Origin: Pratylenchus scribneri
Lineage: Eukaryota > Nematoda > Chromadorea > Rhabditida > Pratylenchidae
NCBI GenBank assembly: GCA_030063045.1
Contig: JAQSEB010000019.1
Coordinates: 744,001 to 808,000, forward strand
Reading direction: 5' to 3'
DNA: 64,000 nucleotides
The notes beneath the pieces were generated by a model that was not told the origin of the DNA, did no database searches, and saw only the letters and a list, made by a program, of their open reading frames with translations. The translations under genes were made by a program, and so were the position numbers. Of this stretch, positions 34,201 through 41,656 are shown in pieces. Numbering within the stretch: position 1 is the stretch's first letter; each line of letters opens with the position of its first letter.

Positions 34201-35128
34201 AAATAAAATATGGGAAGCTGAATGGGACATTGATCAGTCAGAAAATATTTTAATTCCTGCTGAAAATAATGAAGAAGAAAGAGAATTTCCAATAAAAATT
34301 TCAAATGAAATTGAGGATTTGTCGTGGTCGTGGGAACTGACAGCCAAAATGACCAGTACAGTTCAAAAAATAAAGTTGGGCATAAAGGCTTTCACGACCT
34401 TGATTGGATCAAAAATAAGGCTAAATATGGATAATGGAGAATGGGAATATTATAGGCGAATGAAAAAAGAATTTATCCCAACAATAAAGGAAATTAAAAG
34501 CAAAACGAATGCCGAAAGTGACATTGAAAGCTTGAGCGAATCACTCGAAAGTGAAGGAAAGTTGAAAAACAGAATGAGAATGATCATTGAAGGTGTTGAA
34601 CGATGGGGATTTACCCCAGGAATGAAAGTGTCATTGGATGACGTTACAACTATTCCTATTAATTGGTTAGATGGAAGCTGGAAAGTTCACAAAGATAAAA
34701 AGTTTTCGTGTTACGGCATGGAACTGGACAGTTATGTGCGCGCGGTTGATGCATCATTTTTTGAAGGAAAAGATTGGCCTAATTTTGAAAGACTGTACTT
34801 GGCTAAAACTGCGGAGATGCAAATCAGTTTTTGGTGGCTGGAAACATTTGGCACTTTTTATAAATGGACGCGGAGAAATGAAAAAGAGGATATGCTAATA
34901 AGCTGCGTGGAGATTGATGGAAAAAAGATTGAAGATGTACAATATATTCCAGCAATGAAAATTGAAAAATGGAACGAAAATTGGGAAGAACCTAAGGAAG
35001 AGATGAGGGAAGATGATGAAGAGGATGATTTTGAGAATGTAAATTTGCCAAAAACCAACCAAATAACCATCCATATCCCCATCGAACAACCGGGGCCATC
35101 CAAACAATGCAAGGGCACAAGCCAATGA
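25235..35128 (+). CDS. Giant single-ORF retroelement polyprotein: gag - envelope-like - protease - RT - RNase H - integrase - repeat extension
   Basis: One frame of about 3300 codons without introns or stops. The frame is open from 25040, but the first ATG is at 25235. Order: Lys/Glu coiled coil; gag capsid-like region (25400-25910); Asn/Arg/Gly/Trp-rich basic stretch in place of a CCHC knuckle (26030-26340); envelope-like glycoprotein (26397-28850); aspartic protease (29030-29400); Ty3/gypsy RT with YLDD at 30449-30460; RNase H; integrase with HHCC zinc finger, D-D-E triad and GPF motif (31580-32620); about 830 residues of C-terminal extension. All RT, RNase H and integrase catalytic residues are present, so the copy could be active. 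The protease has DSC where DSG/DTG is usual. Metavirids normally run gag-pol-env, so an envelope-like unit between gag and protease is unusual. No LTR, primer-binding site or polypurine tract was recognised around it. Confidence 0.9.
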   Translation: MNVSRDEERDERTEEEERTERGLAFLAQKIELLERKLAAAPKEKRVETVPKNLTAPRYDGTTNFWEYLKKFNIFATASGWEIPDCARALPALLDGDALQIYLSLPDLEKSNWKNLTAAMAKRTSHADPKGFARRCLAKAKLQIGETVTEFGNKIRGWVEDSMGDVTKYTSEAREETAVEYFIQGLPTDIKRKLFFMDKPKTLNAAIEMAKKVWQIKKELEGENMIAAIDMEEIKAEVNAIRVEMDNKKEEIKNNERRREMENKNWEQRNWQENRQMNWRGNSQGNFRGNWQRYGQNNWRGGQNNWGNGQNWNNRGNYNNNNPNFEPISNNWRSNRPFYGNNQRQNWNGNRARARGRGNWRGSDRQYKVNVINDEGPSNASAPRRSPSPFFPLLLICTILATFFSLTSGQYQICSENMPTHPISLPKMEECKIEKTEKAAERKIVLFLPISNPKKFPIFSCSRKKIKTCTNAVLWFWKEEGPINETQWEGLEPNECWDWIKNKEKNMKKIDEYRWENDAQITVEFAWVGEKCSEVEKRQIEKGEGGILGFELITTWGNNLNPHKNYEKMLTRTIVWEIPSEEFWHTHSPIGKYNAEITEKAVIVEELEAVFEYEKEDDRHGIMGVPEKAIKLINDAFVIIFEPNKNRTKREKIKPRLRAPKVKEQPPLRNPGTTPIPPSTTTTPKTIPSSTTLPTTRPSTTVLMPTTTKIPFIASTTKKPTTQTIKMPTTTKMPLTITPKMTIISTTKNPIILTTKKPIISTTKMPITSTIKLPTTPVTKIPIITTKMPITPSKKPVITTTKMPTTTVVNVLKIEKIQKEENDSGVEILRKMETKTVIELKKEEYGKMKEENAKFKEWVDKINELKREQNGLKDKIIEIERQRRMTTVSTPESETLGNELRNVSGKFLDDIWRGKMEKAKERQNFGAETKNTNTRINYALYKMSEERRHDFEQIQLHACENTKFQLQMAGAVLQINPTEGVRKMFERDDIIGKWTNKGLEIGFCTQVSPQKIFWDNKINEICFEKMPVLVENKTLFVEINSRNLVATSKKIDCDKINVTNSVNATQQEEIDKMRENFEKSLSLEKLEGLKKRNPFFLKKGAIFEPETSRIENSLAEYRKKLNTLPTGFFRQMKAPNVPEAVEIILKEVKDKVEETGVIIKELPEKASDFINDGITWLKSMKWLGITILILIIIGGIIFLLVKTRIYWMAGWQIGQMAGTVLQGMFTNRRPNQREIQVAAVKTVDPLEEEAFIISYLPPRVYAIVNDPEKLVKIRGKVNGFELEILCDSCAAVSLCSERLAKKLGLKIYTDKQPQLCAGNNLGMNTIGYTSAILGLGNKEWEISLLVTITEHSPGDVLLGTPVLNSLKGCLDWEEKKVKIGGQWTPMILAIQANKKKMKIKIQNDVILEPRTDNLMWGKVDDELEEGQIYLVEELANNYDMLKVGKTICIPGKEGLVPLRLLNMGISPLKLFKNSFVAQLEEIEEQKPGVFVTEIQKENDYLPKELDWMEKVPGEERKNEKTLEEQINLEGCTLSENGKKELINIIKKHEKVFGGKDKSLGLYNGPIVHRIDLEAGCAPVRQKAYRIAPSQREEVEKQLKSMLDQEIIRPSASEFASPIVLVPKKGGTWRFAIDYRALNKITQKQAYHLPNITELLDTVGAKKFYTTVDLAAGYHQIPLREEDVKKTAFITHCGLFEFLRLPFGLASAPSTFQRIMENIRGEMMEKLAKHREKMTACMLCYLDDIILGSIEEGEHLEQLDAMLGILEKTGLTLKIEKCTFAQSQIKYLGFILSQEGIQADPAQTAVIQKFDKPKNIHELRSLVGALSYFRRYVPNFGQIAHPLTSLMKKETEEKIEECWGKEEEEALEILKFLMQTPPVLKSPNFKEPFEIETDASNSAIAAVLLQSKHPIIYSSRCLNKHEKNWHVNEKEALAIIFAVKEYEPYILSAPQTTVWTDNIALCAMSRQKGLKGRLLKYQMAIQSFRIEVKHRSGKSNRLADYMSRYLNWKQENKNEEETNKIKIEAINVNSEMMKIMNDQKINITLEKIADEQKKVKELADLFRAIKWKKFPDEEQYKRKLKEKVKEHIIIDGAIFHKNEEGMTRLIIPFGLREKILEEMHSNPMQGGHMGWEKTFEKLKKRFIWDGMKEDTKNYVKSCEICQFRKIESGDKKALPTKPIQAPSRPWQRLHMDILGPLPITSKNNRYILMTIDSFSKWTQGIPIKKQDAPTICDAFIKEVILQKGVPENIVTDQGRQFIGEIFQEMSKIFGFKHDVSMPYHQSANGQIERLNGIIATIIAGNDGKYEWDIALPFALFAYNCSVNSSTNETPFFAMHLREALMPTDLLTHKIGNGINGDLTWYSEEMIKVAEKTWSIMKQNIEKAQNKYKQDNDKSRKAEEREFAIGELILVQKERNIEKFGKRWNGPFLVVGIEKEKDNLILKSVDGRERLEKVSMQKCKKYKKAAMLPMRSSDALKEKYFLMDPNIEEEADEEEERKGKEKKIYMDKNIEESDSESEKETQKQEGLEDQMPKIFMITMKNNKKSEPKELEMKMNDLSLKEERIERPLEVTTSAKKFNIIWRGAKVVANWYPNKSKPFIECPKTLMSGSKLAKKEEFYCRIKKPGKPGEGWSNILKVKTNDNLNNICFGSEAKEEIDKMNCALRWCGKGEGKKGHKFQFCYKGNGKYTMLTCITDGLPENFEESGSECKNQKIIKRKPDLDGIERNKFCKINWNGKARKGIWFPEEDCVEIGWPENLSHGLKIENARVKNKCWIIHPDGRCSQPLNATMGNFNRIWFGTKATKEIGKLNIHFENGLDTIKKFWDKEKEAFTTLEIVFKNPSENREKLNKNGKKKNENPLTLKRSLELVKVKIFWLDQIRPAYWKPVDGIEECPLKLIDITKARLEGYEFEQLYAWIIIRNPNNMKMSYPIRFVVNDTETLKIGDKSIKELGKLGLNERDGRFWWKKNKICTNPEFLYLTQSMMPKTSKIGWKNKIWEAEWDIDQSENILIPAENNEEEREFPIKISNEIEDLSWSWELTAKMTSTVQKIKLGIKAFTTLIGSKIRLNMDNGEWEYYRRMKKEFIPTIKEIKSKTNAESDIESLSESLESEGKLKNRMRMIIEGVERWGFTPGMKVSLDDVTTIPINWLDGSWKVHKDKKFSCYGMELDSYVRAVDASFFEGKDWPNFERLYLAKTAEMQISFWWLETFGTFYKWTRRNEKEDMLISCVEIDGKKIEDVQYIPAMKIEKWNENWEEPKEEMREDDEEDDFENVNLPKTNQITIHIPIEQPGPSKQCKGTSQ
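26397..28850 (+). other. Envelope-like glycoprotein module inside the polyprotein
   Basis: The module opens with a signal-peptide-like hydrophobic stretch (FFPLLLICTILATFFSLTSG). A cysteine-containing ectodomain follows, then a furin-type site (NRTKREK, about 27165-27188), a long Thr/Pro-rich mucin-like segment (27240-27660), a coiled-coil region (27700-27890), a second cysteine-containing domain with N-x-S/T sites, and a strong transmembrane helix (ITILILIIIGGIIFLLV, about 28785-28838) ahead of the protease. This is the architecture of a class of viral or retroviral surface proteins. Which fusion-protein class it belongs to cannot be judged by eye. It could also be a non-fusogenic membrane anchor. 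Confidence 0.6.
29030..32620 (+). other. pol region of Ty3/gypsy type: protease, RT, RNase H, integrase
   Basis: Protease: LCDSCAAVS at 29084-29110 and the second motif LLGTPVL near 29305. RT: fingers motif RFAIDYRALNK, palm TVDLAAGYHQIPL, LPFGLASAPSTFQ, YLDD, and thumb LRSLVGALSYFRRY. RNase H: ETDAS, NEKEALAI, WTDNIAL and RLADYMSR carry the D-E-D-D residues. Integrase: H-x-H...CEIC zinc finger near 31583-31715, DILGPLP, VTDQGRQF, GQIERLNG, then the GPFLVVG motif near 32502. The RT and the downstream GPY/F-type motif place it with Ty3/gypsy rather than BEL/Pao or Copia. Confidence 0.92.
32940..34165 (+). other. Three diverged tandem modules in the C-terminal extension
   Basis: After integrase and an acidic linker, a unit of roughly 150 residues repeats three times. 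Each starts with a W-x(n)-W-x-P strand followed by ECP/GWPENL: IIWRGAKVVANWYP near 32958, KINWNGKARKGIWFP near 33414, VKIFWLDQIRPAYWKP near 33832. Each later has a (F/I)G-x-x-(A/S)-x-KE(I/L) helix: FGSEAKEEIDK, FGTKATKEIGK, IGDKSIKELGK. A weaker fourth start (INWLDGSWKV) lies near 34660. No known domain was recognised. The spacing suggests an internally duplicated binding domain specific to this element. Confidence 0.55.
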
Positions 35129-35379
35129 ACCGGCACAGGCAATGAACTAGAATTAAAATAATTGTTTAGTATTGTATAAAAATTTCTTTCAATTTAAATA
35201 TTGTTCTATTTAAATACCACCACTAAAGCTTATTTATCTATTCTATTTGTTTAATTATATTGTATAAATTTGAATTAATCTATAATTAATATCCGGAAAA
35301 TGATAATTTTCATTTAATAATAATATCGATTTATTTGAAAAATATTAATAATTAATATTCAAACAGAATTGATTTGCAG
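35129..35379 (+). other. Spacer between ORF1 and ORF2 ending in a 3' splice-like site
   Basis: 251 bases of very AT-rich DNA. The last bases, TGATTTGCAG (35370-35379), form a good 3' splice site four bases before the ATG at 35383. This suggests ORF2 is expressed from a spliced or trans-spliced mRNA rather than by readthrough. No polyA signal typical of an LTR was recognised. Confidence 0.45.
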
Positions 35380-35382
35380 AAA

Positions 35383-38300
35383 ATGGATAATGAAGTTTGG
35401 CTGCTGGATCCTTGTGAAGAAGAATTGGACTATGATGAAGAAGTGGAAGAGGAAAAACAACAAAATAATTCGAATAATAGAAAGGAAAAACAAAAAGAAG
35501 AAAGCGAAAAGGAAGAAAGCGAAAATGAGGAAAAAGAAACGGATATACATGGAAATGAATGGAAGCCAGAAGGAAGATGGATTCCCAAAAACATTGCCGA
35601 AAAGAAGAAAATTCCCAAAAGGAAACATTGGGATGATAATGAAAGCATGGAACGGAAAAGCTTTTTAAATAAGCCAGAACAAAAAAGGCAAAAATTAACA
35701 CTTGATGAATGGTTGAGAAGCGATCAAGAATTGCAAATAAATAATTTGCCTTGGCTATCAAATGCCGAATTGATTGGTCTGGGGAAAAGCGGAAATAACA
35801 TACAGATAATGAAAAGGGAAAAAAGCGCTGGAAACATATTGTTCCTGCGAGCAACTTATGCATTGGTGAAAAAGCATGCGTTGAGAATGACAGAAAATGA
35901 GGATGAAAACAAAAAAGAGGAATGGGAAGAAAAAGAAAGAAAGAATGATCCGATCAACGAATTGAATCCTAATTTGGACAGGAATAAGAAAAAATTGTTT
36001 GAAGAAGAAAAAGAAGGAGCCTTGAGAATGATGAAGAGAAGCATCGGAAGCATTGATAAAAACAATCAGAAGGAAACAGAAAAATTTGAAATGGGAAGAA
36101 AACAAAGAGACGTGAACGCATTGATGCAAAAATCGTTGGAAGAAAAGGAAAAAAGCGGAAAGGAAATTGAAAAAGAAATTGAAGAAAGCAGACGAATAAT
36201 GCACAGGAAACGCTTGGATAATATGGAGAAAAAGCGGAACAATTTATTAGTCCAATTGGAAATTGAAAATGAAAGAAATTGGGGGAACAAAAAGGAATAT
36301 AATAGCGGAGGACGATTTGTGAAAGGAAGAAACGATGTAAGAAGAAGAGATGAAAATCGGAATTGGAGACAGAATGAAAATAGAAATGGAATCAAATCAG
36401 TAAGGATGGAAGACGAAAAAGAGAAGCAACACATAGAAAAAGACGAAGAAGAAAGGAAGGAAGAGAAGAATACGAATTCAACAAGCAAATTGCTTGAGGA
36501 AAAGCCCGATGGCAAAACGAGCAAACAATTGAATAATTCCTGCAGCATTGTAGAAGAATTGAAGAAATTAGAAGAAATAATTAAAGAAAGGAATGATGAG
36601 AATAGGAAGAAAGAAGAAAACAAAAGGAAGAAAGATGAAGAGAAAATATTAAAAGGAAATAAAAGTGGATCAGAAAAAGAAAGTCTTGATGAAAGATTGA
36701 AAAAGCTAAAAGAGAGAATTGAATTAGGCAGTGGTGCCGGACAAACAATTCAAAGTCGGTATGATTACCACCGCTCACCGACCCCACCCAGGCCTGAAAT
36801 CATCCCATTGGAGGAAGAACCGACAATTAACATTGATTATGTTTGCAACTGCACCGTGTTGGCTGACGAAATTCTTGACCGATCAGGAACTAATGTGCCA
36901 AAAGTTTTCGATGGAATTAGGGGGAGGCCCGTTCCATCTATTTTCCATGCTTTGTGTTTGGACTATCAAGTGCGGCATCATCACATCAATAAGGCCCTGT
37001 ACAGACTTGGTGACAGGTATCACCTCACCACGCTATTTTCTTTCTCTATTTCTTGCCTCACAAGTGGTGAGTGGTTGGTGTACATACTTTTTCCCGCCCT
37101 CTTGTGAGTTGTGAGGCTCACATAGTGAGTCGTTGCGAATGCCTTCACCAATTTTTTTAAACCGGTTTTTCTCATCAATTTCGTGGCCTAATCTCGTTCA
37201 AATTAATTCCATATAAAGTAAATCGACTATGGAGAATCCAAAAATGAAATCAATTTTGAAATTTGAAAACATGGATATATGATAAGCGGATTTGGATATA
37301 AAATGAGCTATAAAAATGGAAAAGATGAACATAGGAAATTGCTTTTCACATATTTTGTAGTCCTTTTTCTCCTCTTTCCAACAAGCTATGCAACATCGAA
37401 TTTGGTCAACTACATGGCGAGTTAGCGGCTCTGGAAATTTGCATATTCCTGACATTCTGGAGGCCATAACTTTTTTATTTGACGACCGATTTACAAAATT
37501 TTTTTATATTCTTATTCTACTCGACGAGCCCTATCCAATGATGTATAGAACATGGCGTTTGACGTTCACAGGAAACCGGTTTAAATTTTGGTTCAAAACC
37601 TTGGCAGGGACAAGAAGCAGTTTGACGAAAATTTCTCCTTTTATTTTTAAAATATTCCCCATTTTTTTCTGATCATTTTTCACTATCACATCATTGGGAT
37701 TGGCCGGTGTTTTCCATCAAAACATGGGTGGTGAGGCGTTCATTTTAATTATTTTCAATTGCATTTTTCTCGAAAGTGGATGGATGAAAAATTCTGAAAA
37801 AAATTTCTAAAAATATTTAAAAATATGCTTAACAATATTGGAATAACAATGGGGCTATTTGGTACCATGGTTGTATTGATACACAAGTGGTGACAAGTGC
37901 AGAAAGGCTCACACATTTTTTCTTCCCTTCACCAAAAAAGTATGTACGCATTTTTTGGTGACAGAGTCACAATTTTGACTCGCTCACACTCTGCCGGAAA
38001 GGGGTGTGGCCTCACCAAGTATATACGCGAACGCCTCACCAAAGTGTGATTGGGCCACCACTCACTTTGTGAGGCTCACATGTGACTCTGTCACAAAAAG
38101 TATGTACATGGCCTAAATGGACACCCTCTTACTTTATTGAGATACCAGACATTGAAATCACATTGGATGCTTTCACCCAATGGGTGCAGGGCCGCAGCCC
38201 TAAACAATTGTGGAAGGAAGAGAAGATGGAGAAAATATTGAAAAGCTGGATGGGATGTTTACACAAAAAAAGCGCCATTCTAGGCGAAAGAAGATTGACA

Positions 38301-38510
38301 TTGAATTGGCCTGAATCGGCACAACTAAAGCAATGGTTAATACCATTACATAACAGAATGGAAATAACAATTGAACGAATTCAATTGGAAGAAAAGATGA
38401 AAGAAAAAGCAAAAGAAGCGGTTCGGAAGAAAGAAGCGGAAGAAAATGAAAGAAAACGAAGAGAAGCAGAAGCGGAGATTAGGAAGCAGAAGGAAGAAAG
38501 AGGCCAGTGA
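35383..38510 (+). CDS. ORF2 of the element: charged coiled-coil protein interrupted by a MITE
   Basis: The frame starts at ATG 35383 (MDNEVWLLDPCEEELDYDEE). It encodes an acidic N-terminus, a long Lys/Glu/Arg/Asn-rich region predicted to be coiled coil or disordered, and a more ordered stretch near 36740-36992 (IDYVCNCTVLADEILDRSG). At 36992 the frame enters a 1121-bp TAA-flanked MITE and stops at 37107. The original continuation resumes at 38114-38510 (WTPSYFIEIPDIEITL to KQKEERGQ), as the uninterrupted left-arm copy proves. ORF2 crosses the inner arm edge at 36965, so the right arm is the native context and the left arm is the derived copy. The sequence gives no known domain. A role as an accessory or nucleic-acid-binding protein is only a guess. 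Confidence 0.65.
36993..38113. mobile_element. 1121-bp MITE with TAA target-site duplication, present only in the right arm
   Basis: Termini are inverted: GGCCCTGTACAGACTTGGTG at the left and, reverse complemented from the right, GGCCATGTACATACTTTTTG. The flanking TAA is duplicated (36990-36992 and 38114-38116), whereas the left arm has a single TAA at the same site. Subterminal GTGAG/CTCAC-rich repeats are frequent. A 3-bp TAA/TTA duplication with GG-starting ends is typical of PIF/Harbinger-type DNA transposons. No transposase is encoded, so the element is non-autonomous. Confidence 0.88.
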
Positions 38511-38725
38511 TGATGAAGAAAGAAGAGAAGAGGATGATGGAAGATGAGAAAATTTGATTGATTTTTTTTTAGGTCCTATTATCAAATATTTTTTTTCCTT
38601 ACCTATCATTCAATTACCTATTTTCTAAATAATCCCTTCCCTAACCCTTTCCACTCATTTATTTCTAGTCTATTTCTTTTTCATTAAAATTTATTTGTTA
38701 TTGTTTAATTTTTTCATTGTAAACA

Positions 38726-39366
38726 AACCTTATAAACAATGTTGGAACAATGCGGCACACAACAAGGCCCTGCCCAAAATCCAAAAACAGCCAACCAAAT
38801 TGATCACAAACCAATGCTGCCAATTGACCAGCTTGCACACCTGAAGAAATAAAATGAATGATTCAAACAGGCGAATAAACCTCACACCCATATTTGGCCG
38901 CCAACTTCCCGACCATGTTGAGCACAAAATCGTTGAAACATTCCTTAGCCCACATCCAATCAATACTAATTCAAATCAACCAAAGAATGAATTAGCAAGA
39001 CCGGATGCGAACCTAAGAAATGAAAAATTATTGGTTTAATCACATAAAATTATTATCTGTTTGATTCGGCCGAGTGGCATTTGACACCCATCACAAACCA
39101 TGGCCATTAAGTCCATTTGGATTGTTTAATGGAAATAAATTTAATTAAAAATGATTAAACAAAACAAAACCTCAACTAAATCAAGCTGGAACATTCACCA
39201 AAACATTGATGGCATCAACCAATGACAAACATTGCACCATTATACTGAAAAATAAAAAAATTAAATTCATTTAACCAAAAAATTATTTTTATCTCGTTTG
39301 CGTCCCGTCTAATTCGCCAAAATATTGATCGCATCGGCCATTCGCCATTGGCTTGCTTTGGCCCAT
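38726..39366 (-). CDS. Candidate exons of an unrecognised gene in right arm
   Basis: Mirror copy of the candidate exons at 21840-22480 in the left arm, identical where compared. The same reservations apply: coding-like segments with possible GT-AG introns but no complete model. If real, the gene runs towards ORF2, so the two would be convergent in this arm. Confidence 0.28.
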
Positions 39367-40406
39367 CACACACAATTTATTGTTGAACAAATTTGTAATA
39401 AACAATTCTGAAAAACAAAAATATGAAACGTAAAAATCAAATGCGAAAAGTAAAACGCGTAAAATATCGCGTAAACGGAATAATTATCGGAATGAATAAA
39501 AATGGCAACGGGTAAAAAATAGAAAAGGTCGAGGATGAAAAGATGTGGATTGTGGATGAATGTGGGAAATGAAAATGTGAGCGGTGAATGTGCCCGAGCA
39601 AGGAAAAGGGACGCTTACCCAAGTCATCCATCATCTAACCCAAGCCTACCCAAGTCAGGCTATTGACCCCACAAAGACCAGAATTTTATTCGCTGAAAGT
39701 CAAAAGGATGTTGGCCATGTTCGGCCAAACAATGGAAATTGAAATATTTGGACAATCACATTTTGGATTGTTTTAACTATAACAAAGAAGGGAATATTTT
39801 GGCGCATCCATTTCGCAATAATTTTTGATCAATGAGATGGATCGGATGTGGAAAATTGCATGTATAGTAATGCCAAAATTTGGATGATGGCGAATAAAAT
39901 TTGGTTGAAAAAAATGGAATTTTGGCCGAAAAATGGTTCGGAATTGTTAAAACGCGGAGCAGATATTTGGAAAGAGCAAAGTTGAATGTGAATGAAGAAT
40001 GGCAGTGGAAGTGGACCAGCAATGGACGGTGATGACTGATGAGCATTAATAGAATGCCCATTGCCCATCTCCTCATTGTCAAATCAATGAAGAAGGCTGC
40101 GGCCGCGGACGGCCTTGTTGGATGGGAGAGCATGAGGAATGGCCGCCAGGCATCTCGCCTTGTCTATCCTATTTTCCCCTTATCTCTACTCTTTTATTAT
40201 CTTTCCCCTTTTATCCCCTACTCTTGATCCAATTCCCCTTTCTATGCTTTATCCCCCTTTCTCCCCTTCTTTTCACCAATTGTTCATCCCCATTTATAAA
40301 CCCCCAAAATCTCCTTTGTCCTAGGCCAGTCCTAATCCCAACCCCCTTTTGTCCCAGCTTGTTCCCTAAATGTGTGCCTTTTTTATTGGATAAATATTAA
40401 TAAAGA

Positions 40407-40751
40407 ATGTTCGAACTCGGGGAGGGAAACCGCGCCTTTCATTCGTCAACATTTAATCAAACAGCCGAAAATATTGACGGTCCAACAGTGTCCAATGAAA
40501 ATGGGGAAATGATGGGAAATAGAACAAATGAAATGGAAACAACAACAAAAATGATGACGGCAAAATTGATGAAAATGAGGAAGAAAAGCCGCCGAAAACA
40601 AGGAATGATGGTGAATGTGGAAAAGCAAATTCTGGTGGATAACAGTGTGGAACAGGAGGAAGAGGGGGAGGAAGAAGAAGCCGAGGGGGTAAAGGGGAAT
40701 AATATTTTGGCACAAAATTATTGCTTAGATTCGAGGGGAATAATGAATTAA
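40407..40751 (+). CDS. Hypothetical charged protein in right arm (low confidence)
   Basis: Mirror copy of 20455-20799: 114 codons, Met/Lys-rich centre and acidic tail, with competing open frames. It lies between pyrimidine-biased sequence and the satellite array. No domain was recognised. Confidence 0.25.
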   Translation: MFELGEGNRAFHSSTFNQTAENIDGPTVSNENGEMMGNRTNEMETTTKMMTAKLMKMRKKSRRKQGMMVNVEKQILVDNSVEQEEEGEEEEAEGVKGNNILAQNYCLDSRGIMN

Positions 40752-40939
40752 GAAAAGAAAATAAATCAGGTCATACTGAATAATAAAGTGCAAAATGTGT
40801 CGCATATCTTCAAAAATGGACCAATTGTTGAATTATTAAATTTAAAAAAAGAGGGAATAAAAATAAAAGGGAAATTATTTGATTTAATAAGGAAAGGTGT
40901 ACTGTATTTAAAATTGGAATTGCTTTCTTGGAAATATAA

Positions 40940-41608
40940 AAAATCAGAATTAAAACTTTCCGGAAACAAAATCAGAATTAAAATTTTCCGGAAACAAAAT
41001 CAGAATTAAAACTTTCCGGAAACAAAATCAGAATTAAAACTTTTCGGAACAAAAATCAGAATTAAAACTTTCCGGAAACAAAATCAGAATTAAAACTTTC
41101 CGGAACAAAAATCAGAATTAAAACTTTCCGGAAACAAAATCAGAATTAAAACTTTTCGGAACAAAAATCAGAATTAAAACTTTCCGGAAACAAAATCAGA
41201 ATTAAAACTTTCCGGAACAAAAATCAGAATTAAAACTTTCCGGAAACAAAATCAGAATTAAAACTTTCCGGAAACAAAATCAGAATTAAAACTTTCCGGA
41301 AACAAAATCAGAATTAAAACTTTTCGGAACAAAAATCAGAATTAAAACTTTCCGGAAACAAAATCAGAATTAAAACTTTCCGGAAACAAAATCAGAATTA
41401 AAACTTTCCGGAAACAAAATCAGAATTAAAACTTTCCGGAAACAAAATCAGAATTAAAACTTTCCGGAAACAAAATCAGAATTAAAACTTTCCGGAACAA
41501 AAAATCAGAATTAAAACTTTCCGGAAACAAAATCAGAATTAAAACTTTCCGGAAACAAAATCAGAATTAAAACTTTCCGGAAACAAAATCAGAATTAAAA
41601 CTTTCCGG
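40940..41608 (-). repeat. 28-bp satellite array, right arm
   Basis: Mirror of the left-arm array with, as far as I compared, the same order of variant units. It ends 49 bases before the start codon of the ShKT gene, so it lies where that gene's promoter would be expected. Confidence 0.95.
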
Positions 41609-41656
41609 AATTTTATAATTGACGATTATTATTATTATCCAATCCGAATATATTTG

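Noticed and set aside
36731..37114. Alternative ORF2-overlapping frame continuing into the MITE
   Set aside because: It runs partly in a shadow frame and partly in MITE sequence; the empty site in the left arm shows the true continuation.
24955..38510. Long terminal repeats, primer-binding site and polypurine tract for the retroelement
   Set aside because: I compared the sequence before 25235 with that after 35128 and after 38510 and found no direct repeat of LTR length. The only long repeats are the inverted arms. A divergent or very short LTR cannot be excluded by eye.
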